Positions 54,786-63,334 are shown, counted from the first letter of the stretch. The stretch is DNA of 64,000 nt from Shimia sp047124445 (GCF_047124445.1 NZ_CP138921.1:1984001-2048000), one strand, 5' to 3'. Numbers and translations are program-made. The notes: generated by a model from the sequence alone, not told the origin.

Positions 54786-55172
54786 ATGCATTTTGCCTAT
54801 CCCACTGCCCTGTTTGGCCTCACCCTTCTGACCGCCTGCGCCACCCCACTGGAGCGCTGCATGTCCACCGCGCAATCTGAAGTCGCAACACTACGCCGCG
54901 CCATCGCCACCGCCGAAGGCAATATCACCCGGGGCTACGCCATTCACCGCAACTCAGAAAGCTACACCTATTATGACACCTGCTATGACAAAAAAGACCG
55001 TCCTTACAGCTGCCCGGAAACCCGCTACCGCACGGTAGAAACACCGGTCGAGATCGACGTGGCGCAACAACGCCAACGCCTGAAAGCCCTGCGGCGGGAC
55101 TTGCCCGCCGCCGAAGACCGCGCCCGCATTCAGGCGCAACACTGCACCGCCCTGCATCCGCCAACCGGATAG
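54786..55172 (+). CDS. Small lipoprotein of unknown function
   Basis: A 128-residue protein with a lipoprotein signal: hydrophobic segment and lipobox LLTAC with Cys19 as lipid anchor. The rest is a coiled helix (about 35-50 and 100-125) with four cysteines between. AGGAG precedes the ATG. No family recognised; it should sit in the periplasm anchored to a membrane. It converges with the zinc-ribbon gene. Confidence 0.78.
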   Translation: MHFAYPTALFGLTLLTACATPLERCMSTAQSEVATLRRAIATAEGNITRGYAIHRNSESYTYYDTCYDKKDRPYSCPETRYRTVETPVEIDVAQQRQRLKALRRDLPAAEDRARIQAQHCTALHPPTG

Positions 55173-55194
55173 CAGAACCACGTGCTAAGGGGTC

Positions 55195-55494
55195 TTAGAA
55201 ATCAAAAATATCATCGAGGAAGCTGCTCATCTTTTTCTTCTTGCGCGGCTTGCCCTCGTAGCGGCGCACATGGCCTTCGTCATAGCCACGCCCATCGTAG
55301 CCCCGCTGCGGCGCAGGCTGCACATTCTCGGATGGCGGCGGGGGCGGTGGCGCGGCATAGGCACTCGCCCGCTCGATGATCTTATCCAGCTCCCCGCGAT
55401 CCAGCCACACGCCGCGACAGCTGGGACAATAGTCAATCTCCACCCCGTTGCGGTCTGCAATCACCAGGGTTTCGCCATCCACTGGACATTTCAT
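55195..55494 (-). CDS. TFIIB-type zinc ribbon protein
   Basis: A 99-residue protein of the zf-TFIIB family: zinc ribbon MKCPVDGETL and YCPSCRGVWLDRGEL supply four cysteines, followed by a proline-rich linker (PPPPPP) and a Lys-rich tail ending in an acidic SFLDDIFDF. It may bind DNA, RNA or protein; function is unknown. AGGAG precedes the ATG at 55494. Confidence 0.88.
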   Translation of the reverse strand: MKCPVDGETLVIADRNGVEIDYCPSCRGVWLDRGELDKIIERASAYAAPPPPPPSENVQPAPQRGYDGRGYDEGHVRRYEGKPRKKKKMSSFLDDIFDF

Positions 55495-55559
55495 CAAGCA
55501 CTCTCCTTTTTTTTGTCTGTCTTCTAGATAGGAAGCCGTTCCCAGATTTCACCACCGGA

Positions 55560-55858
55560 TCAGACATTCCATTGCTCGGTTGCCAAAAGGCGCTCAAGCA
55601 AACTCAGGACCAATCCAATACCCGACAAAACCAATCAACCATTTGTTTTTAAACACTTTTCGGTTGCGCACCTCAGCGACTCACCCTAGAAAGGGCGCAA
55701 CAGAGCGAGCCAGACCGGCCACTCACGTATGCAGCAAGCAATCAAGCAAGGCCCAGCCAACCGCCAGGTCCAGCCAGACAGCAAGCCACGCACGCAGGCA
55801 GATACGGTCCAGCCAGCTACACAAGAACGGCGCCCAGGTTTTCCCAGGCGCCGTTTTT
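55560..55858 (+). ncRNA. Candidate small RNA ending in a strong terminator
   Basis: About 300 bp with no credible gene end in a strong plus-strand terminator (AACGGCGCC paired with GGCGCCGTT, then TTTTT; 55826-55858). The nearest upstream gene is on the other strand, so something must start in this gap. The sequence before the hairpin has three related units GGCCCAGCCA, GGTCCAGCCA and GGTCCAGCCA (55750, 55767, 55806). The 5' end and any promoter are not located. Confidence 0.4.
55826..55858 (+). terminator. Rho-independent terminator without an upstream plus-strand gene
   Basis: A 9-bp perfect stem with a 12-nt loop and a five-T tail. The nearest plus-strand gene upstream ends at 55172, so it is the main support for the candidate small RNA. 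Confidence 0.75.
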
Positions 55859-55907
55859 GTTTGCCCCCTCCCTTTTGGCTCTCCTGAAAAACTGGCACGC
55901 TCCGACC

Positions 55908-56411
55908 ATGACCAAATCCGATCCCATTCGCCCAACCGATGCTGACGCCCGCGCCTTGGCCCGTGACCTGCTGTCCTCTGCCACCTATGCCGCGCTGGCC
56001 GTCACCGATCCCGCCACTGGCACTCCATCCGTGACCCGCGTGGCCCTCGCCACCGCACCGGATGGCACCCCACTCACATTGATTTCAGATCTTTCTAGCC
56101 ACACCAGCGCACTGCACGCCAATGCCAACTGCGCCTTGCTGGTGGGGGAGCCCGGCGACAAAGGTGACCCGCTCACCCATCCGCGCATGACCCTGCACGC
56201 CAAGGCCTCTTTCCTTGAAAGAGGCAGCGACGCACACGCGCAAACCCGCGCCCACTATCTGTCACTGCGCCCCAAAGCCAAACTCTATGTCGATTTCCCC
56301 GACTTCTCCTTTGTGCGATTTGAGGTCACCGGCGGGCTTCTGAATGGCGGCTTTGGCAAAGCCTTTCACCTGACACCAGACGACCTGTTAGCGCCAACAT
56401 CTTTCTCTTGA
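55908..56411 (+). CDS. Pyridoxamine 5'-phosphate oxidase-like FMN-binding protein (HugZ-like)
   Basis: A 167-residue split-barrel flavin protein. Typical of this group are the ATYAALAVTDPATGTPSVTRV strands at about 25-45, LISDLSSHTSALHANANC in the middle and the C-terminal dimer part (LYVDFPDFSFVRFE). Some relatives are haem-utilisation proteins (HugZ), but the function is not certain here. A weak SD lies before the ATG; it converges with nothing and is followed by the VOC gene. Confidence 0.82.
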   Translation: MTKSDPIRPTDADARALARDLLSSATYAALAVTDPATGTPSVTRVALATAPDGTPLTLISDLSSHTSALHANANCALLVGEPGDKGDPLTHPRMTLHAKASFLERGSDAHAQTRAHYLSLRPKAKLYVDFPDFSFVRFEVTGGLLNGGFGKAFHLTPDDLLAPTSFS

Positions 56412-56443
56412 CGCAAGGCAGCGGCGCGCCTTACCGTCGCGCC

Positions 56444-56848
56444 ATGCCATTACACAGCCTAGACCACGCCAACATCGGCACCCAAAATCTCGACGTCATG
56501 ATCCGCTTCTACGAGGAGGTCCTGGGCATGACCAACGGCCCGCGTCCGGACTTCGGTTTTCCCGGCGCCTGGATGTACCTCGGGGACCAAGCGGTGGTGC
56601 ATCTGGTGGGGGCAACAAAGCCCCTCATCGCCGGCGGCGGACACATCGCGCTCGAGCATGCCGCCTTTGCCGCCACCGACATGCCCGCTTTCTTGGATGT
56701 GCTCAAAGCACGCGATCTGGATTATTACCTCGGCTTTCCGCCCGGTTTCCCGATTGTGCAGGTCAACATTCACGACCCAGACGGCAATCACCTGCATGTG
56801 GATTTTCACATCGACGAATTGCCCGAGGAACTGCGCCCCGCGACTTAG
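56444..56848 (+). CDS. VOC-family (glyoxalase-like) protein
   Basis: A 134-residue protein of the vicinal oxygen chelate fold, two beta-alpha-beta modules: LDHANIGTQNLDVMIRFYE (start), LEHAAFAATDMPAF and the terminal DPDGNHLHVDF. Candidate metal ligands are the early His, the His in HLVGATKP region and the Glu/His at the end. It may be a dioxygenase or isomerase; substrate unknown. It overlaps slightly the longest upstream frame of the PPOX gene; the ATG at 56444 is the likely start. Confidence 0.82.
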   Translation: MPLHSLDHANIGTQNLDVMIRFYEEVLGMTNGPRPDFGFPGAWMYLGDQAVVHLVGATKPLIAGGGHIALEHAAFAATDMPAFLDVLKARDLDYYLGFPPGFPIVQVNIHDPDGNHLHVDFHIDELPEELRPAT

Positions 56849-56861
56849 ACCGCCCAAAACA

Positions 56862-56935
56862 TTAACGGAGGCGCGTTCAAATCTGCACCTCCGTGAAACA
56901 GTCGCAATACCGACGTGATACCGACGTCAAAATCT
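56862..56935 (+). repeat. Dispersed ATACCGAC repeat, copy B
   Basis: Contains ATACCGAC twice ten bases apart, preceded by an ACGGAGG/CCTCCGT stem and an AAACAGTC block, and followed by GTCAAAATC. It matches copy A at 15957-16020 over most of its length. It begins 14 bp after the VOC stop codon and lies between convergent genes. Confidence 0.65.
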
Positions 56936-56960
56936 CCACCGAGATCCCCGCCGTTAACCT

Positions 56961-57461
56961 TTACTGCAGCAGCGCTTTGGACGCCTCCACCGCATCTGCA
57001 ATTGGCGAGAAGTACCGCACCTCAATCGACGATCCGCTGCGCATCACCTCGGCCGCTCTATCCGCGCCCGCCATATATAGCTGGATCGCTTGCGGCAGAG
57101 AGTCCTGTGTCACAGCCTTGATCCGCCCACCGTTCACGCGCTCCCGTCCAAGGCTGGAATCCGTGTTGGCACGCATGAAGGAGTACAAGCCACGGTTCAC
57201 GCGGGTCAGTGCCACTTCCGCTTCCCAATAGACCGAAGCCTTTGAAATCACACGCACAGTCTGGCTGTAAGTCTGGCGCAGACAATCAATGCGATACACC
57301 AGATCCACCTTGGCGCATTCGCTCACGCCGTAGGTAAAAATATCCACAGTCCGCTTGGTCTGCTGATCGGAAAACCCGATGTCATCCTCGGCCATCGCCG
57401 GCTGCGCCACGATCCCCATCAAGGCCACCGCCGCTGCCTGCAACACTTTGACTACGCGCAT
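56961..57461 (-). CDS. Secreted protein of unknown function
   Basis: A 166-residue protein with a signal peptide (MRVVKVLQAAAVALMGIVAQPAMA). The mature part is helical with two cysteines (SECAK and RIDCLRQ) 12 residues apart that could form a disulfide. It should be periplasmic. No family recognised. AGGGAG precedes the ATG. It follows the universal stress gene by 21 bp and may be co-transcribed. Confidence 0.72.
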   Translation of the reverse strand: MRVVKVLQAAAVALMGIVAQPAMAEDDIGFSDQQTKRTVDIFTYGVSECAKVDLVYRIDCLRQTYSQTVRVISKASVYWEAEVALTRVNRGLYSFMRANTDSSLGRERVNGGRIKAVTQDSLPQAIQLYMAGADRAAEVMRSGSSIEVRYFSPIADAVEASKALLQ

Positions 57462-57482
57462 ATTCTGAGCCTTTCTCCCTGC

Positions 57483-57890
57483 CTACCGGGTCACATGTAC
57501 CGCGCATTTGGCATGACGCACAACCTGTGCCGCGGTGCTGCCCAACACAATGTCTTGCACGCCGGGTTTGTGGGACGCGATCACAATGCAATCCACCGCG
57601 TTTGCCGCCCCCCATTTCACAATGGTCTTACCCGCATGTCCTTCTTCTACAACGCCTTTTACGTTGGGAAGGTCGCCGCCCATGGCCTCCAGACTGGCCA
57701 CAATCGCCGTCTGCGCCTCGGCCTGAAATCCTTCGGGCACATAGTTGATCACATAGCTCGGGACATTGGCCATCACGTGCAACAGGCTCACCTGCCCGTC
57801 CTCATCAATCAACCGACGCGCCACCGCCACCGCTTCGCTTGGATCATGGGCCTCGTCAAAAGCCACAGGCACAAGAATATGCTTATACAT
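57483..57890 (-). CDS. uspA: Universal stress protein
   Basis: A 135-residue UspA-fold protein. The start MYKHILVPVAFD, the Asp in the first strand, and the ATP-binding loop GSTAAQVVRHAKC with GS near residue 116 mark the nucleotide-binding subtype. It acts in stress and survival through an unknown mechanism. AGGAG precedes the ATG. Confidence 0.9.
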   Translation of the reverse strand: MYKHILVPVAFDEAHDPSEAVAVARRLIDEDGQVSLLHVMANVPSYVINYVPEGFQAEAQTAIVASLEAMGGDLPNVKGVVEEGHAGKTIVKWGAANAVDCIVIASHKPGVQDIVLGSTAAQVVRHAKCAVHVTR

Positions 57891-57937
57891 TTCAAACTCC
57901 TAACCAAGCACGACAACAACAGGTACAGGGTCAAACG

Positions 57938-58258
57938 TCAATCATAGGCCTGCATAACGTCATACATCACAGGCTCAAAACTGCGGCAAAGTTGATTGAT
58001 CTTGCGATTACGTTCCCGCATCTCCTCACTGCGCAGCATCGCCTGAAAATCCTCGCGCCGCCGCCATTGCGAATAATTGGCAATCCGCGTCTGCGCATCA
58101 TTCACATGCAGGCCAGCGGCAATAAAACCGGGCTGTTTGGAGATGAATTGGTCATAAGCATCGGTCAGCGCATCCAGCAAATCCTGACAGGTGCCCGGCG
58201 TCATTTCAAAGGTGGTGATGACGGTCTGAAGCTCCGTCTCCTTGGAAATCTTCGGCAT
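57938..58258 (-). CDS. Antibiotic biosynthesis monooxygenase (ABM) domain protein
   Basis: A 106-residue dimeric alpha-beta barrel protein with VITTFEMTPGTCQDLL (start strand), the PGFIAAGLHVN strand and the NYSQWRRREDFQAML helix. Such domains act as cofactor-less monooxygenases or as haem- or aldehyde-handling enzymes. GGAGG fixes the ATG at 58258. It lies 47 bp upstream of the Usp gene on the same strand. Confidence 0.85.
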   Translation of the reverse strand: MPKISKETELQTVITTFEMTPGTCQDLLDALTDAYDQFISKQPGFIAAGLHVNDAQTRIANYSQWRRREDFQAMLRSEEMRERNRKINQLCRSFEPVMYDVMQAYD

Positions 58259-58477
58259 AGGTTCCTCCTTGCTTTTCCTCAGCTTAGTCCACGCCCCCGC
58301 CAATTGACTAATGATTTTCCAAATCCACCCCGCGCCCAAGCGCCACATCCTGCGCCAGACACGCGCATGTGATTGCACCAAACGCGATTTTGGGCCATAT
58401 TGGCTCTGGTTTTCTGTCGGGCGAACCAGATGGCACAAATCACGCCACGCGGCCCGGCGCAGAGAGATGAGGCACCC

Positions 58478-58798
58478 ATGACCAGATTTTTCGCCGCGCC
58501 CCTTCTGGCGCTGATGCTTGTTCCCGCACTCCCGCAACCCGTTGACGCCAACACGCTGAACCGCGCCTGCCTGCGCTCGGATCGCGACGGAGCCACGCGG
58601 CAAATGTGCCGTTGCATTCAGAAAACCGCGAACAAAAGCCTGTCCCGCGCGGACCAACGCCTGGCCGCAAGTTTCATCAAAGACCCGCACAAGGCGCAGG
58701 AAATCCGCCAGTCGAACCAACGCAGCCATGAGATCTTCTGGAAGCGCTACAAAAAGTTCGAAACCAGCGTTGTGTCCAGCTGCAAACATCTGCGCTGA
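58478..58798 (+). CDS. Small secreted cysteine-containing protein
   Basis: A 106-residue protein with a signal peptide (to about residue 25). The mature part has Cys in RACLRS and CRCIQK, plus one at the end (SSCKHLR), and is helical. Homologues are sometimes mislabelled arginine transporter; no transport motif is visible. GAGG lies before the ATG. Probably periplasmic, function unknown. Confidence 0.7.
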   Translation: MTRFFAAPLLALMLVPALPQPVDANTLNRACLRSDRDGATRQMCRCIQKTANKSLSRADQRLAASFIKDPHKAQEIRQSNQRSHEIFWKRYKKFETSVVSSCKHLR

Positions 58799-58873
58799 GG
58801 CCATTGCGCCGGCAAAAGCCCTTGACCCGAGGTCGCTCCCTATTCACAAAAGCCAAAGCTGGTGGAGGGACCT

Positions 58874-59845
58874 ATGCTCAACAAAGGCGTCACATTGCGC
58901 GGCCTCGAGGTTTTTGAGGCGCTCGCCGAGCACGGCTCCGTCGCGCGCGCGTCCGAGATCACCGGCCTGTCCCTACCGGCCGTATCACAGCAAATCCGCA
59001 ACCTGCAAACCGCGCTTGGCACCGACCTGATAGATCACAGCAAGCGCCCTATGCAGCTCACCGCGGCGGGGCGCGCTTATCTGGTTCGCGCGCGAGAGGT
59101 CCTGTCACAACTCAGGCTGGCACAGTCCGAACTCACCGTGATGGACCTCACCCATCTGACGCAGCTGTCGATGGGCATCATTGATGATTTTGACAACGAC
59201 CTGACACCGCGATTGGTCACCAAATTGGCTGAGTCCATGACCCGCTGCCGCTTTCGCCTTGTAACCGCGCCGAGCCATGAGATCACAGACGCCATACGTA
59301 ACGGAGACTTGCACCTCGCCATCACCGCCGTGGCCCCGGAAGCCCTTGATGGCATAACAGAATACCCTCTAGCGCAGGATCCGTTTATCCTCGTCGCCCC
59401 TTCTGGATTCCTACCCCGAAAAGGGGACATCACAACTGCGCTGCAGGAGCTCCCCATGCTGCGCTACGGCCAGGAACAGCTTATTGGACGCCAAATTGAG
59501 GCCGAACTGACCCGCGCCCAGTTTGAAGTGCCGCACCGTTTCGAAATTGGCTCCAACCCGTCCCTTATGGCTATGGTGTCACGCGGCATTGGCTGGGCAA
59601 TCACCACACCTCTGGGCTATCTGCGAGCTGCCCGTTTCCACGATCAGGTTGACGCGCACCCGCTGCCGTTTGCACCGTTCAGCCGCCAAATCTCGCTGCT
59701 CGCCAGCGGCGACTGGGCCAACACGGTGCCGCGGGATGTGGCCCAAACCATGCGCGGCCTGATCCACGCCCATATGGTCAGCCCCGCTCTTGAGCGCTTC
59801 CCTTGGCTCGACGGGGCCTTCAAGACCCTGGACACAGACAACTAG
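58874..59845 (+). CDS. LysR-type regulator
   Basis: A 323-residue LysR protein. The helix-turn-helix is VARASEITGLSLPAVSQQIRN (about 25-45) and an effector domain follows. No divergent target gene adjoins it: the 70-bp gap to the secreted-protein gene reads the same way, so its targets may be elsewhere. GGAGGGACCT precedes the ATG. Confidence 0.88.
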   Translation: MLNKGVTLRGLEVFEALAEHGSVARASEITGLSLPAVSQQIRNLQTALGTDLIDHSKRPMQLTAAGRAYLVRAREVLSQLRLAQSELTVMDLTHLTQLSMGIIDDFDNDLTPRLVTKLAESMTRCRFRLVTAPSHEITDAIRNGDLHLAITAVAPEALDGITEYPLAQDPFILVAPSGFLPRKGDITTALQELPMLRYGQEQLIGRQIEAELTRAQFEVPHRFEIGSNPSLMAMVSRGIGWAITTPLGYLRAARFHDQVDAHPLPFAPFSRQISLLASGDWANTVPRDVAQTMRGLIHAHMVSPALERFPWLDGAFKTLDTDN

Positions 59846-59869
59846 CCCAGTTTCCAAACTTCCAAAACT

Positions 59870-60310
59870 TCAGCCTGCCTCTAGGGCCGCTTTCAACCCG
59901 CGCGCGCAGTCTTCGATCAGGTCGAGCGCCCCGTCAAAATCCCGCGTGTAATACGGGTCGGGCACCTCTGACATGCCACTCTCCGGCGCATAATCGGTGA
60001 ACAGCCGCACTTCGGTGTCGCTCCCATCCGGGCGCAGCGCCTCGATATTGGCGATGTTCTCCGCATCCATCCCAATGATCAAATCAAAGCGCTCAAAGTC
60101 ACGCGCTACAAACTGCCGTGCGCGCAATTCCGACAGGTCCACATCCCGCGCCAACGCCGCCGCTTGCATTGGTCCATAGGGTGGCTTGCCCACGTGCCAC
60201 CCGGCTGTGCCCGCGCTGTCCGTGTCCACCTCTGGCGCCATGGCGCGAAACACGCCTTCTGCCGAAGGCGACCGACAAATATTGCCCAGACATACAAACA
60301 GAACCCGCAT
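59870..60310 (-). CDS. Low-molecular-weight protein tyrosine phosphatase
   Basis: A 146-residue phosphatase with the P-loop CLGNICRSP (Cys7) and the general acid Asp in VPDPYYT near residue 118. Reaction: removes phosphate from phosphotyrosine or small phosphates, cytoplasmic. GGGAGAGGGAAT fixes the ATG at 60310. It is divergent from the sirtuin gene with 113 bp between. Confidence 0.92.
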   Translation of the reverse strand: MRVLFVCLGNICRSPSAEGVFRAMAPEVDTDSAGTAGWHVGKPPYGPMQAAALARDVDLSELRARQFVARDFERFDLIIGMDAENIANIEALRPDGSDTEVRLFTDYAPESGMSEVPDPYYTRDFDGALDLIEDCARGLKAALEAG

Positions 60311-60423
60311 ATTCCCTCTCCCTTTTGGTGCCCTAGCCATCGCCGCAACTGGCATATAGGTCAAGCACTTGCCTCTCTCAGCACTGCTTGCAACACTGCG
60401 CACAGCCAACATCAGGAGCGCCT

Positions 60424-61125
60424 ATGCCACAGTCAATTGTCATCCTCACCGGCGCCGGGATCAGCGCCGAAAGTGGCCTGGGCACGTTTCGCGACGAAGA
60501 CGGCCTCTGGGCGCAGCACCGCATCGAAGATGTCGCCACCCCCGAAGGCTTCGCCCGCAATCCCAAACTGGTGCATGACTTCTACAACGCGCGCCGCGGG
60601 CAATCGTCCGAGGCAGAGCCCAACGCTGCCCATTTTGCACTGGCAGAACTGGAAGCCGAGTTTTCCGGCACCGTCCTGATCGTGACGCAGAACGTGGACG
60701 GGCTGCACGAAAAGGCCGGCAGCCAGAACGTCCTGCACATGCACGGCACCCTGCATGGCGCCCTGTGTCACGCCTGCGACCACCGCTGGCCCGCCCCGCC
60801 GACGATGGCACCAAATGATCCTTGCCCGGCCTGCAGTGCACCCGCCACCCGCCCCGACGTGGTCTGGTTTGGCGAAATGCCCTACGGCATGGAGCGCATC
60901 TCAAACGCTTTGGCACAGGCGGATGTGTTTGTCTCGATCGGCACCTCTGGCGAGGTCTATCCCGCGGCCAATTTTGTCAATGAGGCCGACATGTTTGGCG
61001 CCCATACGGTGGAGTTGAACCTGGAGCCCTCTTCCGGCGTGTCGCGCTTTGCCGAAACCCATTTTGGCCCCGCCACACTGGTTGTACCGGAGTGGGTTGC
61101 TACTGAACTCGCCCGCGCCAAATAG
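60424..61125 (+). CDS. cobB: NAD-dependent protein deacylase (sirtuin)
   Basis: A 233-residue class III sirtuin: NAD site GAGISAESG, FRDEDGLW, the TQNVDGLHE strand, catalytic His in HGTLHGALC, and the zinc cysteines CHACDH and CPAC. Tyr and Arg in FYNARR (Y-x-x-R) mark a deacylase acting on succinyl- as well as acetyl-lysine. A classic substrate is Acs, encoded at 28250-30214. AGGAG fixes the ATG at 60424. Confidence 0.93.
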   Translation: MPQSIVILTGAGISAESGLGTFRDEDGLWAQHRIEDVATPEGFARNPKLVHDFYNARRGQSSEAEPNAAHFALAELEAEFSGTVLIVTQNVDGLHEKAGSQNVLHMHGTLHGALCHACDHRWPAPPTMAPNDPCPACSAPATRPDVVWFGEMPYGMERISNALAQADVFVSIGTSGEVYPAANFVNEADMFGAHTVELNLEPSSGVSRFAETHFGPATLVVPEWVATELARAK

Positions 61126-61126
61126 C

Positions 61127-61152
61127 AAAGGCCGATCCATAAGGACCGGCCT
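61127..61152. terminator. Bidirectional terminator between cobB and the copper chaperone gene
   Basis: AGGCCG-A-TCC, loop ATAA, GGA-C-CGGCCT form a near-perfect stem between convergent stops at 61125 and 61182. Confidence 0.65.
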
Positions 61153-61181
61153 CATCTTAATTCAGCAAAGGAACCCGACAC

Positions 61182-61688
61182 TTAGCCGTCGGTCTTCTTC
61201 ATGCCGTGACCGGAATGGTCGCCATGCTTCATGGCGCCATGATCCGGCTTGCGCTCCAGATCCACAGGCACCTCCAGCGTCACATCACCAGCTTTCTCGA
61301 AAGTCAGGGTGATGGTCACCACATCGCCATGCTCCAGGCCACGGGTCAGGCCCATGAACATCACGTGGTCGCCACCGCGCGCCAGCGCATGTTCGCCGCC
61401 CGCAGGCACGGCAAAACCCTCTTTGACGTGCATCATTTTCATGTTGCCGTTGCCATCATCCAGGTGCGTGTGCAGCTCGGTGCGCTTGGCCACATCGGAG
61501 CTTACGGCAACCAATTGGTCGTCCTCTGCGCCGGTGTTTTCGATCACCATAAAGGCCGCGCCCGCCTTGGCCATTTTGGAGGACACACGTGCATAGGCGT
61601 CATTCACGGCGATGGTGCCTTCGGCAAAAGCAGGCAGGGCGAAAGCAACGGCAGCAGCGGCCGCGAGGGATAGGGTTTTGAAGGACAT
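61182..61688 (-). CDS. Periplasmic copper chaperone PCu(A)C
   Basis: A 168-residue secreted cupredoxin-like protein (signal peptide cut after PAFA). Copper ligands follow the family pattern: His and Met in HTHLDDGNGNMKMMH and the later His and Met in GDHVMFM. A His/Met-rich tail (HGAMKHGDHSGHGM) may bind more copper. It delivers Cu(I) to the CuA site of cytochrome oxidase. It is followed by an unknown gene that may be copper related. Confidence 0.92.
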   Translation of the reverse strand: MSFKTLSLAAAAAVAFALPAFAEGTIAVNDAYARVSSKMAKAGAAFMVIENTGAEDDQLVAVSSDVAKRTELHTHLDDGNGNMKMMHVKEGFAVPAGGEHALARGGDHVMFMGLTRGLEHGDVVTITLTFEKAGDVTLEVPVDLERKPDHGAMKHGDHSGHGMKKTDG

Positions 61689-61735
61689 ATTGGTCTCCTG
61701 TCCGGAAGGTTTTCTCTGTGGTTTGTGTGTTTGGA

Positions 61736-62089
61736 TCAGAGAAAACCCAACGGCGGCGCCCGCGCACTTTCAGCAATCAGACGAATCACGTCCTCAACAG
61801 CCACCTGCGGCAGCTGCAGTACCTCGCTCCGACCCAGCACCTCACCGACATCGGCTTGGTCCAAGGCCACCCAGTTGAGCAGGGTGAAACTCACTTCGGG
61901 ACAGAAATGCGCCGGCCCAGTCGGGTTGCCCTCGGCGTCCACCGGCACCATCACCGCGCTTTCGCCAATGCAGTATTCCGCAAAACCCTCAGGGCCGGTC
62001 ATGCCACGCGCAATGGCCATGCTGTGCCCGGTCAGAACCAGCACCAGCGCCATAACGGCGGCCACATATCTGCGCAAACAAAGCGTCAT
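61736..62089 (-). CDS. Small exported protein, possibly copper related
   Basis: A 117-residue protein with one hydrophobic segment (about 9-27, YVAAVMALVLVLTG) that may be a signal peptide or anchor, then a soluble part with Cys in EYCIGES and HFCPEV. It lies 47 bp upstream of the PCu(A)C gene on the same strand, so a role in copper handling is plausible. No family is recognised. The start has a weak SD; a longer frame is rejected because it runs through a terminator. Confidence 0.6.
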   Translation of the reverse strand: MTLCLRRYVAAVMALVLVLTGHSMAIARGMTGPEGFAEYCIGESAVMVPVDAEGNPTGPAHFCPEVSFTLLNWVALDQADVGEVLGRSEVLQLPQVAVEDVIRLIAESARAPPLGFL

Positions 62090-62130
62090 GCCCGCATATA
62101 GGCACGCCCTCTCAGGAATGTGAAGGCGAC

Positions 62131-62164
62131 AAAAAGAAACAGCCCCGCAAATCTGCGAGGCTGT
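62131..62164 (-). terminator. Rho-independent terminator of rpmB
   Basis: In the minus direction ACAGCC-T-CGCA, loop, TGCG-G-GGCTGT is followed by TTCTTTTT. It lies 26 bp after the rpmB stop. Confidence 0.85.
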
Positions 62165-62189
62165 AAAAATCTTCAAAAGATCAGCGCGA

Positions 62190-62480
62190 TCAGGCGTTTG
62201 CGGCCTGCGCTTTGGCAATCTCTTTTTTGACTTTCAGAGCGTTCTCAGACAGCTCGGTGTCTTTTGCTTTCGCCATGAACGCGTCCAGACCACCGCGGTG
62301 ATCCACAGTGCGCAGCGCGGCTGCGGAGATGCGGAACTTGAAACCACGGCCCAGAGTCTCAGACTGCAGGGTCACGTCGTTCAGGTTTGGCAGAAACCGA
62401 CGACGGGTGCGGTTTTTGGCGTGGCTTACGTTGTTGCCCGTCATCGGGCCTTTTCCGGTCAGTTCGCAACGGCGCGACAT
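62190..62480 (-). CDS. rpmB: 50S ribosomal protein L28
   Basis: A 96-residue L28 of the large ribosomal subunit: MSRRCELTGKGPMTGNNVSHA at the start, then NRTRRRFLPNL. It keeps one Cys (RRCELTGK) and lacks the four-cysteine zinc version. Monocistronic with its own terminator. Confidence 0.97.
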   Translation of the reverse strand: MSRRCELTGKGPMTGNNVSHAKNRTRRRFLPNLNDVTLQSETLGRGFKFRISAAALRTVDHRGGLDAFMAKAKDTELSENALKVKKEIAKAQAANA

Positions 62481-62635
62481 GGGTTCATCCTCGTTTTATC
62501 GGTCTACGGGGAGATCGACCCCGTCAAAGCAAATGGGCGCCGCCTAGGCTGCGCCCGGAAATTTGTCTGGCGTCATTAGGCCCATTTCGCGGGGGCGTCA
62601 AGTGATTCAGCCACGCTTTGGCTGCATTTTGCCCG

Positions 62636-63334
62636 CTAACCTTCCGGCGCCCGATCTTCATTATCCGCAAGGGAGTTGCGGTTCCACCGGATTGTCATGC
62701 CCTGATCCCGGCGCGCAAAGATTTCCGGTAGGAAATTCTCAAAATTGCCAACCTCTTCCACGGTGTGCAGCACCCAGGCGTAATTCTTGTCCTCATAGTA
62801 CAACCAGGGAATCATCACCCTGTTGACCAAAGGCTTGAGCCAACCGCTTTCCACCCCGACAGTCAGCAAATTAGTGAATTTCGCGCCGTCCGGGCCGTCC
62901 TCAAAGCGGAACTCCAGATCCGCCACGGTCACGCCTCGCCGCGTCGCCTTGAGCGCAAAGCGCTGCGCATCCAGCGCCACAACCTCCAGCCGTTCATCGA
63001 GGGCAAACTTCGGATTGCGCTGATACGCCTCCTGGATGTTCAGAAAATCCCCTGCCTTGAGTGGCCCGTCTGGCACCGCTTTTTCACTGTCCAACGAAAT
63101 ATGGTCCTGCGGATGGCTCACCAGAAACGCCGGATAGGTGTCCCCGTCAATCACCAGCGTCAGGTCGGCATAAACGCCATACCACCAGCTGAGCATCTCC
63201 GCAGTCACGTCCCGGACCGGCGGGTGGTCCACTTCAAACAACGTCCGCCCATCCGGCAAATGCGTTACTGTAGAATGGGCATTGTCAAAGCTCTTCAGCT
63301 CCCAGCCAAATTCTCGCGGCTCCGGTAACTGCAC
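62636..63334 (-). CDS. PhlG-like (DAPG hydrolase family) protein, copy 1
   Basis: A 232-residue protein resembling the C-C hydrolase PhlG (PF18089). Matching features are MLSWWYGVYA (about 47-56), the HPQDH motif (about 72), the Glu in NIQEAY and HTVEEVG near residue 192, supplying a His-x3-Glu pair, which fit the zinc-binding set of PhlG (His, Glu, His, Glu). The length is shorter than PhlG (about 300). Its start is GTG with AGGAG seven bases upstream. A paralogue lies upstream in tandem, 139 bp away. The substrate is unknown; phloroglucinol-like polyketides are only a family-based guess. Confidence 0.7.
   Translation of the reverse strand: MQLPEPREFGWELKSFDNAHSTVTHLPDGRTLFEVDHPPVRDVTAEMLSWWYGVYADLTLVIDGDTYPAFLVSHPQDHISLDSEKAVPDGPLKAGDFLNIQEAYQRNPKFALDERLEVVALDAQRFALKATRRGVTVADLEFRFEDGPDGAKFTNLLTVGVESGWLKPLVNRVMIPWLYYEDKNYAWVLHTVEEVGNFENFLPEIFARRDQGMTIRWNRNSLADNEDRAPEG

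Noticed and set aside
55580..55945. A 121-codon plus-strand frame through the candidate small RNA
   Set aside because: It runs through the terminator and into the PPOX gene in another frame, has no SD and a basic low-complexity product.
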